Part shown: positions 16,765-25,063 of the stretch, piece by piece | Numbering within the stretch: position 1 is the stretch's first letter | How the letters are laid out: every line of letters begins with the position of its first letter | Assembly: GCF_030285625.1 (NCBI RefSeq) | Contig: NZ_CP127294.1 | Location: 1,250,001-1,314,000, forward strand | Length of the DNA: 64,000 nucleotides | Source of the DNA: Amycolatopsis sp. 2-15 | GTDB lineage: Bacteria; Actinomycetota; Actinomycetes; Mycobacteriales; Pseudonocardiaceae | Reading direction: 5' to 3' | Program-made: the position numbers and the translations under genes | Notes under the pieces: model-generated | The model's input: the letters and a program-made list of their open reading frames with translations, nothing else | Databases searched by the model: none | Told to the model about the DNA's origin: nothing

Positions 16765-17817
16765 ATGAGCGGGCGGCTGCGGAAGTGGAACTCGCGCGTC
16801 GACGACTACCTGCAGCGCAAGGCCGCGGAGGGCGGCAACGTCGTCGCGATGACACGCCTCGGAGCGGCGCTGCGCGAACGTGGCGACCAGGCGGAGGCCG
16901 AGACGTGGTTCCGCCGCGCCGCGGCCGGCGGCGACCGCATCGCGATGACGGCGTTGGCGAACCTCCTGGCCGAGCGTGGCGTGCTCGACGAGGCCGAACG
17001 CTGGTACCACGAGGCCGCCCACGCCGGCGAGCCGCGCGGGATGCTGGGGCTCGGGCGCGCGTACGAACGGCGCGCCCGCGTCGAGGACGCCGAGTACTGG
17101 TTCCACGAGGCCGCCGTGACCGGTGACGTCGACGCGATGGGCGCGCTCGGGCACCTGCTCGCCGAACGCGGCCGCTACGACGAGGCCGAGGACTGGTGCC
17201 GCCGCGCCGCGAGCTCCGGCAGCACGTCCGCGATGATCGACGTCGGCATCGTCATGCGCGAACGCGGCCGCTACAGCGAGGCCACGCGCTGGTGGCGCGA
17301 GGCCCTCTCCGACGGCGATCTCTCGGCGACGTGCCTGCTCGGCCGCCAGTCCGAACGCTTCGGCAAGCTCCAGGACGCCGAATCCTGGTACCGCCAGGGC
17401 GCGACCTCCGGCAACGTCGAGGCCACCGTCCGCCTCGGCCTGCTCCTGCACCGCCGCGGCGACGTCGACGAGGCCGAGGCTTGGTACCTCGACGCGGCCG
17501 AAGCCGGCGACGCCGCCGCGATGACCAACCTCGGCGTCCTGGCCCGCAACCGCGGCGACGAGGGCGAAGCCGCGGCCTGGTACCGCAAGGCGGCGGAGCA
17601 CGGCAGCATCCCGGCGCTGACGAACCTCGGGCACCTCGCGGAGGCGCGCGACGAGCTCGCGAAGGCAGAGCGGTTTTTCCGCGCGGCGGCCGAGACCGGG
17701 GATGTGCAGGGGATGTTGAGCTTGGCGCGGATGTTGCAGGCGCGGGGGTCGGTGGAGGAGGCGGATACGTGGTTGTCGCGGGCGGAGGAGTCTCAGGGGG
17801 AGCATGACCGCGCTTGA
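16765..17817 (+). CDS. Sel1-like/TPR repeat protein
   Basis: A 350-residue protein consisting of about nine 36-residue Sel1-like repeats, each with the pattern G(D/N)xxAMxxLGxLLxERGxxDEAExWYRxAAxxG. No other domain, no signal peptide. ATG 16765 follows AAGGGAGAG. Such solenoids are protein-protein scaffolds; the partner is unknown. Codon positions are strongly GC-biased, with direct repeats at the DNA level. Confidence 0.9.
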   Translation: MSGRLRKWNSRVDDYLQRKAAEGGNVVAMTRLGAALRERGDQAEAETWFRRAAAGGDRIAMTALANLLAERGVLDEAERWYHEAAHAGEPRGMLGLGRAYERRARVEDAEYWFHEAAVTGDVDAMGALGHLLAERGRYDEAEDWCRRAASSGSTSAMIDVGIVMRERGRYSEATRWWREALSDGDLSATCLLGRQSERFGKLQDAESWYRQGATSGNVEATVRLGLLLHRRGDVDEAEAWYLDAAEAGDAAAMTNLGVLARNRGDEGEAAAWYRKAAEHGSIPALTNLGHLAEARDELAKAERFFRAAAETGDVQGMLSLARMLQARGSVEEADTWLSRAEESQGEHDRA

Positions 17818-18455
17818 GTGGCCGGGGCACGGGGATTTTCGGCGCGGGCAAGGCGCCTGCGAGCCGGCCGGTCGGCATCGGCGACGCGCGCCTCACCGCC
17901 GGGGCGCGTCGAGGGCGTTCCGGACCTCTACGACGCTGCGAGCCAACGTTCGGAATCGGCGATGTGCGAGCCGCGCTGTGCCGACGGCACCACCGAGCGT
18001 CTTCGCGGCCTCTCCGAGCATGGCGAGCCGGGCGAACGGGACCCGCGATGTGCGAGCAATGCTCAGCCGCCGGGGGACACACAGCCCCGCCTCCCTTGGC
18101 AGGGTTCCGGCAAAGTCGGCGGGTGTTCGGCGGTGAATGCCGAGCGGGGTGAACGACCGGGGTGGTGTCGCTGTCGAACGGGCCGGTCACCTGGCGCACG
18201 ACCGTCTCGTCCGTGGCGACGTATCTGCCCTGCCGTGTCGACACGGGCACCCAGCAACACCGGTGCAGGCCGGTGGGGGCATCGCCTGCCCATTCCCTGA
18301 TCGCGGCGGACAATCACCACTACCACAGCGAGCACGACTCTCACACGATCATGGCACCCGGACAATCATACGATCAACAGGAGCGGCGGTCGCTCAGCAA
18401 CAGGCCACAAACGACTGTGGCCGGAACCCTGCCCTCCCTTGGGGCGTCCCGTCCA
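17818..18455. other. Long intergenic region without a supported gene
   Basis: About 640 bp with no convincing coding sequence. A minus-strand frame near 18150-18313 has a protein-like stretch (GRYVATDETVVRQVTGPFDSDTTP) but no start, ribosome site or family I recognise. It lies downstream of the RecA-NDp promoter at 18456-18478, so it may hold remains of a gene once driven by it. Confidence 0.4.
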
Positions 18456-18478
18456 ATCCTATCGGCCCCCACTGACAA
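18456..18478 (-). promoter_or_regulatory. Orphan RecA-NDp (PafBC-type) promoter, perfect consensus
   Basis: Minus strand: TTGTCAGTG (18470-18478), exactly 8 nt, TAGGAT (18456-18461). This matches TTGTCRGTG-N8-TANNNT at every defined position. No intact gene follows within 600 bp. In related actinobacteria such promoters drive RecA/LexA-independent DNA-damage genes. Confidence 0.6.
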
Positions 18479-18506
18479 TTCCGCGAGACCGACGCCACCA
18501 CACCGC

Positions 18507-18540
18507 AGTTGTCCACAACTCGGAGTGGGCTGTGGACAGA
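18507..18540. repeat. Inverted pair of DnaA-box-like 9-mers (locus 3 of 4)
   Basis: TTGTCCACA on the plus strand (18509-18517) and CTGTCCACA on the minus strand (18531-18539); the inner 8 bp are perfectly inverted with a 13-nt loop. It lies 31 bp upstream of the RecA-NDp -35. Confidence 0.6.
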
Positions 18541-18765
18541 CCGCGAGAGACGAAAGCGCGGCTCAGCTCAGCACCGAATGGGCGGGCCAATCCCCCAGAC
18601 CTCCGCGTCCGGTTCCGCCGCATCACCACCCCCGCGGCACCGCACCGAAATCTCCAGCCATCCCCACGTCGTCCCAAGAAACGCGGACCCGGTTCCGCGC
18701 ACCACAACGTGGATCAAGACCAGCCGCCAGTCGGGTGAATTACTGCCCATTCCCGCGATCTATTG

Positions 18766-18781
18766 TGTGATCCAACTCACA
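18766..18781. promoter_or_regulatory. CRP-type palindrome upstream of the hydrogenase operon
   Basis: TGTGA-TCCAAC-TCACA, a perfect match to the CRP/GlxR half-sites TGTGA-N6-TCACA. It lies 54 bp before the first gene of the hydrogenase series. Whether it activates or represses cannot be told, as the start of transcription is unknown. Confidence 0.7.
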
Positions 18782-18834
18782 GCTCTAGTGTGGGACGGGA
18801 CTGCTCCCACCACCGAGCGCAGGGAAGTGCCGCC

Positions 18835-19449
18835 ATGGTCGGCTCTCCGAGTACTTCTCCCGGTGCGGTGGCGGCGCTGTTCGAGCGCCGCGTCGTGCCG
18901 GGTGGAGAGCTGGGCGGGCAGGCGGAGGCGGTGGCCCAGGCGTGTCACGGGATGGCGCGGCGGTTCCACCGCGGCGGGAAGCTCGTGGTGTTCGGCAACG
19001 GGGGCGCGGGCACCGACGCGCAGCACGTGGCCGTGGAGTTCGTGCACCCCGTGATCGTGGGGAAGCGGGCGCTGCCGGCGATTTCGCTGACGGCCGACGT
19101 CGCCACGCTTACCAGCGTCGCGAACCGCAACGGGTTGCAAGAGATCTTCGCGTACCAGATCGAGTTCCTCGCCGAGCCGCAGGACATCGCGCTCGGCATC
19201 TCCTCCGATGGCGAGTGCGCCAACATCCGGCGCGGCCTCGAAGCCGCGCGTGACCTGGGGATGCTCACCATCGCGCTCACCGGTGGGACCGGCCCGGGCA
19301 CCATCACCGCCGACCACGTGCTGCACGCGCGCTCCGACGACCCCCGCGTGGTCAAGGAAATCCACGTCACGACTTACCACGTTCTGTGGGAACTCGTGCA
19401 CGTGTTCTTCGAACAACCCGGTGTTCTCACGCCGGAGGTGGCGTCGTGA
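18835..19449 (+). CDS. SIS-domain protein, phosphoheptose-isomerase-like, hydrogenase-associated
   Basis: A 204-residue single SIS domain of the GmhA type: GGKLVVFGNGGAGTDAQHVAVEFVHP matches the GmhA sugar-phosphate loop (FGNGGSAADAQH). It opens the group 1h hydrogenase gene series, where GmhA-like genes are known companions with no proven role. ATG 18835 has GGGAAG upstream. Its stop overlaps the GTG of the next gene. An enzyme acting on a sugar phosphate or a maturation helper are both possible. Confidence 0.85.
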   Translation: MVGSPSTSPGAVAALFERRVVPGGELGGQAEAVAQACHGMARRFHRGGKLVVFGNGGAGTDAQHVAVEFVHPVIVGKRALPAISLTADVATLTSVANRNGLQEIFAYQIEFLAEPQDIALGISSDGECANIRRGLEAARDLGMLTIALTGGTGPGTITADHVLHARSDDPRVVKEIHVTTYHVLWELVHVFFEQPGVLTPEVAS

Positions 19450-19685
19450 ACGCCCGTGACGCCGACAGAGCACCGGCCCCCGCCTGTCACGACGGGGTGT
19501 GCATCACCTGTTCAGATACGGCGGTCGAGGTGACCGTCATCGAACTCCTGGACCTCGGGTTCGCAGTCGTGGACACCGGCCAGGGCAGGGAAGAAGTCAG
19601 CGTTGCGCTGGTGGCAGCCAGTGTCGGCGACCGAATCCTCGTCCACGCCGGCGAAGCCATCGCACGTCTGGAAATTTCCGAGTAG
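19446..19685 (+). CDS. HypC/HupF-family hydrogenase chaperone, hydrogenase-locus paralogue
   Basis: A 79-residue HypC-like protein with VCITCSDTAVEVTVIELLDLGFAVVDTGQGREEVSVALVAASVGDRILVHAGEAIA. HypC needs a Cys directly after the initiator; here the matching Val-Cys (GTG TGC at 19497) is 17 residues inside if the stop-overlapping GTG at 19446 is used. Either a leader is removed or translation starts at 19497. It is distinct from the second hypC at 26992. Likely partner: hydrogenase large subunit or HypD. Confidence 0.85.
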   Translation: MNARDADRAPAPACHDGVCITCSDTAVEVTVIELLDLGFAVVDTGQGREEVSVALVAASVGDRILVHAGEAIARLEISE

Positions 19686-19704
19686 CCGAGGGAGCTGAGC
19701 GGCC

Positions 19705-20391
19705 ATGGATTCCGTGGGCGCGAGTGGTCTCGAGGAGCTGTACCCGTTTCTGTACTCGGGTACGAGTGACCTCGACGCGGTCCTGACCCAGGTCCGGCAG
19801 TCCACTGTGGAGAAAGCGCGCGAGATCGTCGCGCTGCGCCGCCAGGTTCTCGAATCCGACGGCGAGCGCCTCGCCGCGTGTGCGCGCGACCTCGCGCAGG
19901 CGTTCGCCGGCGGTGGCCGGCTGCTGGCCTTCGGCAATGGCGGCAGCTCCACCGACGCGCAGGACCTCGCGAGCCTGTTCCTCAGCCCCGACAGCCCGGA
20001 CGGCAACGCCAGGCCCCTGCCCGCCTTCGGCCTCACCAACGACATCGCCGTGGTCACCGCCCTGTCCAACGACATCGGGTTCGACGTCGTGTTCTCCCGG
20101 CAGGTCGGCGCGTTCGGCCGCCGCGGCGACATCGCCGTGGGCCTGTCGACCAGCGGCAACTCGGCGAACCTGCTGGCCGCCTTCGACGAGGCCGCGCGCC
20201 GCGGCCTCGTCACCGTCGGCATCGCCGGGTACGACGGCGGCAAGATGGCCGAGCTCAGCAGCATCGACCACCTCTTCGTCGTGCCGTCGCCTTCCGTGCA
20301 CCGCATCCAAGAAGCCCAGACGACCCTTTACCACGCACTGTGGGAACTCACCCTCGGTGCGCTCGACGACCTCGAGGGTGAACAGCCGTGA
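19705..20391 (+). CDS. Second SIS-domain protein, phosphoheptose-isomerase-like
   Basis: A 228-residue SIS protein: LLAFGNGGSSTDAQDLASLFL and DIAVGLSTSGNSANLLAAFDEA are the two phosphosugar-binding loops, better kept than in the first SIS gene. It has an N-terminal extension of about 45 residues. It sits directly before the hydrogenase small subunit, with the stop overlapping that gene's GTG. Two GmhA-like genes here suggest a heterodimer or a dedicated sugar-phosphate step; this is inference. Confidence 0.85.
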   Translation: MDSVGASGLEELYPFLYSGTSDLDAVLTQVRQSTVEKAREIVALRRQVLESDGERLAACARDLAQAFAGGGRLLAFGNGGSSTDAQDLASLFLSPDSPDGNARPLPAFGLTNDIAVVTALSNDIGFDVVFSRQVGAFGRRGDIAVGLSTSGNSANLLAAFDEAARRGLVTVGIAGYDGGKMAELSSIDHLFVVPSPSVHRIQEAQTTLYHALWELTLGALDDLEGEQP

Positions 20392-21437
20392 CCCATGCCC
20401 GAGAAGAAGAGACGCCCATCCACATCCTGTGGATCAACGCCGGACTGTCCTGCGACGGCGATTCGGTCGCGCTGACCGCCGCCACGCAGCCGAGCATCGA
20501 GGAGATCGTGCTCGGCGCGCTGCCCGGCCTGCCGAAGGTCCAGGTGCATTGGCCGCTGATCGACTTCGAGAGCGGTCCGGACAAGGGCGCCGACACGTTC
20601 ATCGAGTGGTTCTACAAGGCCGACCGCGGCGAACTGGAGCCGTTCGTGCTGGTCGTCGAGGGCTCGATCCCGAACGAGGCCATCAAAGCCGAGGGCTACT
20701 GGTGCGGCTTCGGCAACAACCCGGAGACGGGCCAGCCGATGACCACGAGCGAGTGGCTCGACCGCCTGGCACCCAAGGCGCTGGCCGTGGTCGCGGCCGG
20801 CACCTGCGCCGCGTACGGCGGCATCCACGCGATGGAGGGCAACCCGACCGGTGCGATGGGCGTGCCCGACTACCTCGGCTGGGACTGGAAGTCGAGCGCC
20901 GGCCTACCGATCGTCTGCATCCCCGGCTGCCCGACGCACCCGGACAACTTCTCCGAGACACTCACCTACCTGCTCTACCAGGCGGCCGGCCACGCGCCGA
21001 TGATCCCGCTCGACGACCACCTCCGTCCACAGTGGCTCTTCGGCGCGACTGTCCACGAGGGGTGCGACCGGGCCGGCTACTACGAGCAGGGCCAGTTCGC
21101 CGAAGAGTACGACTCGCCGAAGTGCCTGGTGAAGCTCGGCTGCTGGGGCCCGGTCGTGAAGTGCAACGTGCCCAAGCGCGGCTGGATCAACGGCGTGGGC
21201 GGCTGCCCGAACGTCGGCGGCATCTGCATCGGCTGCACCATGCCGGGTTTCCCCGACAAGTTCATGCCGTTCATGGACGAGCCGCCCGGCGCCCACGTCT
21301 CCTCGATGGCCAGCGGTGCGTATGGCTCGGTGATCAGGCGGCTGCGGAAGTTCACCGAACGCAAGGCCGACCTGGAGCCCAAGTGGCGCCACAAGGGCAA
21401 GCAGCTCGAGACCGGCTACCGCTCCTCCTGGCGCTGA
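20388..21437 (+). CDS. hhyS: [NiFe]-hydrogenase small subunit, group 1h (group 5)
   Basis: A 349-residue iron-sulfur subunit of the high-affinity, oxygen-tolerant hydrogenase. The N-terminal ILWINAGLSCDGDSVALTAATQPSIE is diagnostic for group 1h, with Cys then Asp where other groups have Cys-x2-Cys; this group uses an Asp ligand at the proximal cluster. Further Cys ligands occur in AAGTCAAYG, CIPGCPTHP and the C-terminal CPNVGGICIGCTMPGFPDKFMPF. There is no Tat signal, so the enzyme is probably cytoplasmic or attached at the inner face. It passes electrons from H2 toward the respiratory chain. GTG overlaps the upstream stop; the large subunit follows after 13 bp. Confidence 0.97.
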   Translation: MTHAREEETPIHILWINAGLSCDGDSVALTAATQPSIEEIVLGALPGLPKVQVHWPLIDFESGPDKGADTFIEWFYKADRGELEPFVLVVEGSIPNEAIKAEGYWCGFGNNPETGQPMTTSEWLDRLAPKALAVVAAGTCAAYGGIHAMEGNPTGAMGVPDYLGWDWKSSAGLPIVCIPGCPTHPDNFSETLTYLLYQAAGHAPMIPLDDHLRPQWLFGATVHEGCDRAGYYEQGQFAEEYDSPKCLVKLGCWGPVVKCNVPKRGWINGVGGCPNVGGICIGCTMPGFPDKFMPFMDEPPGAHVSSMASGAYGSVIRRLRKFTERKADLEPKWRHKGKQLETGYRSSWR

Positions 21438-21450
21438 AAGGACTGGGGAA

Positions 21451-23247
21451 ATGACGCGAACGGAAAGCGACAAGGGCGTCAGCACCAAGGGAAAAACCGA
21501 CCTCGTCGAGATGGCCTGGGACCCGATCACGCGCATCGTGGGCAGCCTCGGGATCTACACGAAGATCGACTGGGCGGCCAAGAAGGTCGTGGAGTGCCAC
21601 AGCACTTCGTCGGTCTTCCGCGGATACAGCATCTTCATGAAGGGCAAGGACCCGCGCGACGCGCACTTCATCACCAGCCGCATCTGCGGGATCTGCGGCG
21701 ACAACCACGCCACGTGCTCGGTCTACAACCAGAACATGGCCTACGGTGTGCGCCCGCCGCACCTCGGCGAGTGGATCATCAACCTCGGCGAGGCCGCCGA
21801 GTACATGTTCGACCACAACATCTTCCAGGAGAACCTGGTCGGCGTCGACTACTGCGAGAAGATGGTGGCCGAGACCAACCCCGGCGTGCTGGAGCTGGCC
21901 AACCGCACCGAGGCGCCGCACGCCGGTGACCACGGGTACAAGACCATCGGCGACATCATGCGCTCGCTCAACCCGTTGGAAGGCGAGTTCTACCGCGAAG
22001 CCCTGCAGGTCAGCCGGTCTACGCGCGAGATGTTCTGCCTCATGGAAGGCCGCCACGTCCACCCGTCCACTTTGTACCCGGGCGGCGTCGGGACGATCGC
22101 GACGGTGCAGCTGTTCACCGACTACCTCACCCGGCTGATGCGCTACGTCGAGTTCATGAAGCGCTGCCTGCCGATGCACGACGATCTGTTCGACTTCTTC
22201 TACGAAGCCATCCCCGGCTACGAAGAGGTCGGCCGCCGGCGCATCCTGCTCGGCTGCTGGGGCAGCCTGAACAACCCGGAGTACTGCGACTTCACCTACG
22301 AGAACATGGAGTCCTGGGGCCGCAAGATGTTCGTGACGCCCGGCGTGGTCGTCGACGGCAAGCTGGTCACCACGAGCCTGCTCGACATCAACCTCGGCAT
22401 CCGGATCCTGCTCGGCTCGTCCTTCTACGAGGACTGGGAGGGCATGGACAAGTTCGTGACGCACGACCCGCTGGGCAACCCCGTGGACTCGCGCCACCCG
22501 TGGAACCAGCACACGATCCCGCGGCCGCAGAAACGCGACTTCGACGACAAGTACTCGTGGACGATGTCGCCGCGCTGGTTCGACGGCACCGACCACCTCG
22601 CGCTCGACACCGGCGGCGGCCCGATCGCCCGGCTGTGGGTCACCGCGCTGGCCGGCCTCGTGGACACCGACTACGTGAAGTCCACCGGGCACAGCGTGGT
22701 GATCAACCTGCCGCGCACGGCCACGAAACCCGAGGTCAACTTCGAGTGGAAGATCCCGAAGTGGAGCAACGCGCTCGAACGCAACCGCGCCCGCACGTAC
22801 TTCCAGGCGTATGCGGCCGGCCTCGCGCTGCACTTCGCGGAACGTGCACTCGGCGAGGTCCGCAGCGGCAACACGAAGACGTGGGAGCCGTTCAAGGTGC
22901 CCGAGGAAGGCGTGTCGTGCGGGTTCACCGAAGCGGTGCGCGGGGTCCTTTCGCACCACATGGTGATCAAGGGCGGCAAGATCGCGAACTACCACCCGTA
23001 CCCGCCGACGCCGTGGAACGGCAGCGTGCGCGACTCCTTCGGCACGCCGGGTCCGTATGAGGACGCGGTGCAGAACACGCCGATCTTCGAGGAGAACACA
23101 CAGGAGAACTTCAAGGGCATCGACATCATGCGCACCGTGCGCAGCTTCGACCCCTGCCTGCCCTGCGGCGTGCACATGTACACCGGCAAGGGCAAGACGC
23201 TCGACCGGATCCACACCCCCCACGCGTTCGGCGGAGAGGTGTTCTGA
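21451..23247 (+). CDS. hhyL: [NiFe]-hydrogenase large subunit, group 1h (group 5)
   Basis: A 598-residue catalytic subunit. The Ni-Fe site ligands are Cys79 and Cys82 in RICGICGDNH and Cys569 and Cys572 in DPCLPCGVH. The 23 residues after His575 are the C-terminal peptide cut off by the maturation protease, here probably the gene at 26379. It oxidises H2 at atmospheric level. The ribosome site AAGGACTGGGGAA precedes ATG. The long antisense open frame is a codon-bias artefact. Confidence 0.98.
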   Translation: MTRTESDKGVSTKGKTDLVEMAWDPITRIVGSLGIYTKIDWAAKKVVECHSTSSVFRGYSIFMKGKDPRDAHFITSRICGICGDNHATCSVYNQNMAYGVRPPHLGEWIINLGEAAEYMFDHNIFQENLVGVDYCEKMVAETNPGVLELANRTEAPHAGDHGYKTIGDIMRSLNPLEGEFYREALQVSRSTREMFCLMEGRHVHPSTLYPGGVGTIATVQLFTDYLTRLMRYVEFMKRCLPMHDDLFDFFYEAIPGYEEVGRRRILLGCWGSLNNPEYCDFTYENMESWGRKMFVTPGVVVDGKLVTTSLLDINLGIRILLGSSFYEDWEGMDKFVTHDPLGNPVDSRHPWNQHTIPRPQKRDFDDKYSWTMSPRWFDGTDHLALDTGGGPIARLWVTALAGLVDTDYVKSTGHSVVINLPRTATKPEVNFEWKIPKWSNALERNRARTYFQAYAAGLALHFAERALGEVRSGNTKTWEPFKVPEEGVSCGFTEAVRGVLSHHMVIKGGKIANYHPYPPTPWNGSVRDSFGTPGPYEDAVQNTPIFEENTQENFKGIDIMRTVRSFDPCLPCGVHMYTGKGKTLDRIHTPHAFGGEVF

Positions 23248-23251
23248 AACC

Positions 23252-23818
23252 ATGACGGACCGCGATATCGGCCAGGTCGGCGAACGTATCGAGCAGCTCC
23301 TCGGTGAGCTCGCGGCGGAGGCGGGCAGCACCGTGGCGGACAGGGCTGAGGACCTCGTCCACACGCTGCTCGAGTTCTACGGCGCCGGCCTGACGACCAT
23401 CGTGTCCGTCCTGCGAGAGGACGTCGCCGGCGAGGTGCTGCTGGAGCGCCTCGCCGGCGACGACCATGTGCGCGGGCTGCTGGTCCTCCACGACCTGCAT
23501 CCGAAGTCCACTTTGGACCGGGTGACCGAGGCGCTCGACGAAGTGCGGCCGTACCTGGGCTCGCACTCCGGAGACGTCGACATCGTCGGCATCGACACCG
23601 AAGGCGTGCTGCGGCTGCAGCTGCAGGGCACGTGCGACGGCTGCCCGTCCTCCACCGTCACGGCGAAGATGGCCATCGAACGCGTGGTGCGCGAGGCCGC
23701 GCCGGAGCTCACCGACGTGGTGGTGGCCGGGGTGGTGCCCGAACCGACCGGCCCGGGCGGACGTCCGCTGCTGCCACTCGAGACGATCGAGTGCCCGGTC
23801 CCCGTGGAGCAGGCATGA
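23252..23818 (+). CDS. NifU-like iron-sulfur scaffold protein
   Basis: A 188-residue protein. Residues about 95-160 form a NifU C-terminal domain with GTCDGCPSSTVTAKMAIE, the CxxC motif that binds a transient Fe-S cluster. The N-terminal helical part (about 90 residues) is specific to hydrogenase loci. It starts 4 bp after hhyL and overlaps the next gene (ATGA). Likely role: Fe-S delivery to the small subunit or an electron-relay partner. Confidence 0.9.
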   Translation: MTDRDIGQVGERIEQLLGELAAEAGSTVADRAEDLVHTLLEFYGAGLTTIVSVLREDVAGEVLLERLAGDDHVRGLLVLHDLHPKSTLDRVTEALDEVRPYLGSHSGDVDIVGIDTEGVLRLQLQGTCDGCPSSTVTAKMAIERVVREAAPELTDVVVAGVVPEPTGPGGRPLLPLETIECPVPVEQA

Positions 23819-24432
23819 CGGGCGGTCTGCGCAAGTTCCTGACGCCGGCCGAGCGACCGGCGCCCGGTGAAAGGTGTGAACTGTGCACGGAGCCGATCGG
23901 CGTCGGCCACGGACACGTGATCGACCTCGAATCGCGCACCATCATGTGCACCTGCCGGGGCTGCTACCTGCTGTTCAACCACACCGGCGCCGGTGGCCAC
24001 CGCCATCGCGCGGTGCCGACGCGGTACCGGCACACCGCGCGCTTCCCGGCCGGCGCGACGCTGTGGGAAACGGCCGGGATCCCCGTGCGGATGGCGTTCC
24101 TGTTCTACAACTCGGTGCAGGAACGCGCGGTCGCGTTCTACCCGAGCCCCGCCGGTGCGACGGAGTCGCTGCTGCCGCTCGACACGTGGGCCGAGCTGCT
24201 GGACGCGCAGCCCGAGTTCAGCACCGTCGCCCCCGACGTCGAGGCGGTGCTGGTCAACAAGCACGACGTCGGCTTCGAGGCGTTCCTCGTGCCGATCGAC
24301 GTGTGTTACGAGCTCGTCGGCCTCGTCCGGCTGCACTGGCACGGGTTCGACGGCGGCACCGAAGCGCACGAAGCCATCGACCGCTTCTTCGCCGAGCTTC
24401 GCGACCGCGGAGAGGTCGCCGCGGATGGCTGA
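23815..24432 (+). CDS. DUF5947-family protein, hydrogenase-associated
   Basis: A 205-residue protein with a four-Cys motif near the N-terminus, CELCTEPIGVGHGHV...CTCRGCY, which could hold zinc or an Fe-S cluster. The rest is mixed alpha/beta with HWHGFDGG near the end. It is found, to my knowledge, only in group 1h hydrogenase loci and is uncharacterised. Start overlaps the NifU-like stop, so it is cotranslated. A role in maturation or electron transfer is inferred from the position and the Cys motif. Confidence 0.8.
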   Translation: MTGGLRKFLTPAERPAPGERCELCTEPIGVGHGHVIDLESRTIMCTCRGCYLLFNHTGAGGHRHRAVPTRYRHTARFPAGATLWETAGIPVRMAFLFYNSVQERAVAFYPSPAGATESLLPLDTWAELLDAQPEFSTVAPDVEAVLVNKHDVGFEAFLVPIDVCYELVGLVRLHWHGFDGGTEAHEAIDRFFAELRDRGEVAADG

Positions 24433-25063
24433 GCTCACCTTCGACTGCCTGGACGTGCGCCCGGTGAAGTACGCGGCGTCGCCGACGCTCGCGTTCAGCA
24501 TGAAGATCACCGAGCTCACCGCCCAGCCGATCCACGCGCTCGTGCTGCGGGTGCAGCTGCGGATCGAACCGCAGCGGCGCCACTACGGCAGCGGGGAGTC
24601 GGAGCTGCTCACCAACCTGTTCGGCGACCCCTCACGCTGGGGCGAGACGCTGAAGCCGTTCCAGTTCGCGACCGTGGCGGTGATGGTGCCGAGTTTCACG
24701 CGCACCACGGAGTTCCAGCTCGAGGTGCCCTGCACGTACGACCTGGAAGTGGCCGCCGGCAAGTACTTCCACGCGCTCGCCGACGGCGTCGTCCCGCTCG
24801 TGCTGCTGTTCAGCGGAACGGTGTTCGCGAAAGGCGGCCCGGGCTTCTGGGTCGAGCCCGTGCCGTGGCACACCGAAGCCGAGTGCCGGATGCCGATCGC
24901 CGCGTGGGACGAGCTGATGAACCAGTACTTCCCCAACGTCGCGTGGCTGAAGCTGCACCGCGAGACCGTCGACGCGCTGCTGCGGTACAAGTCGCGCCAC
25001 GCCATCCCGACGTGGGACGCGGCGATGGAGCACCTGCTGGCGAACGCGGGTGATGACCTGTGA
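24425..25063 (+). CDS. DUF6084-family protein, hydrogenase-associated
   Basis: A 212-residue protein with no known motif, predicted soluble and rich in beta strands at the N-terminus (FSMKITELTAQPIHALVLRVQLRIEP). It overlaps both neighbours (8 bp and 4 bp), which argues for coordinated synthesis with the hydrogenase genes. Function unknown; conserved gene order is the only clue. Confidence 0.8.
   Translation: MAELTFDCLDVRPVKYAASPTLAFSMKITELTAQPIHALVLRVQLRIEPQRRHYGSGESELLTNLFGDPSRWGETLKPFQFATVAVMVPSFTRTTEFQLEVPCTYDLEVAAGKYFHALADGVVPLVLLFSGTVFAKGGPGFWVEPVPWHTEAECRMPIAAWDELMNQYFPNVAWLKLHRETVDALLRYKSRHAIPTWDAAMEHLLANAGDDL

Noticed and set aside
18835..20391. SIS-domain genes as the missing 6-phospho-3-hexuloisomerase for the hexulose-phosphate synthase
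   Set aside because: Loop sequences (FGNGGxxxDAQ) are GmhA-like, and the genes are locked into the hydrogenase operon 31 kb away.
21352..23364. Very long minus-strand open frame (about 670 codons) opposite hhyL
   Set aside because: It is the mirror of a strongly GC3-biased gene. The translation is low-complexity (Arg/Ala/Val/His-rich), with no domain, and hhyL on the other strand is beyond doubt.
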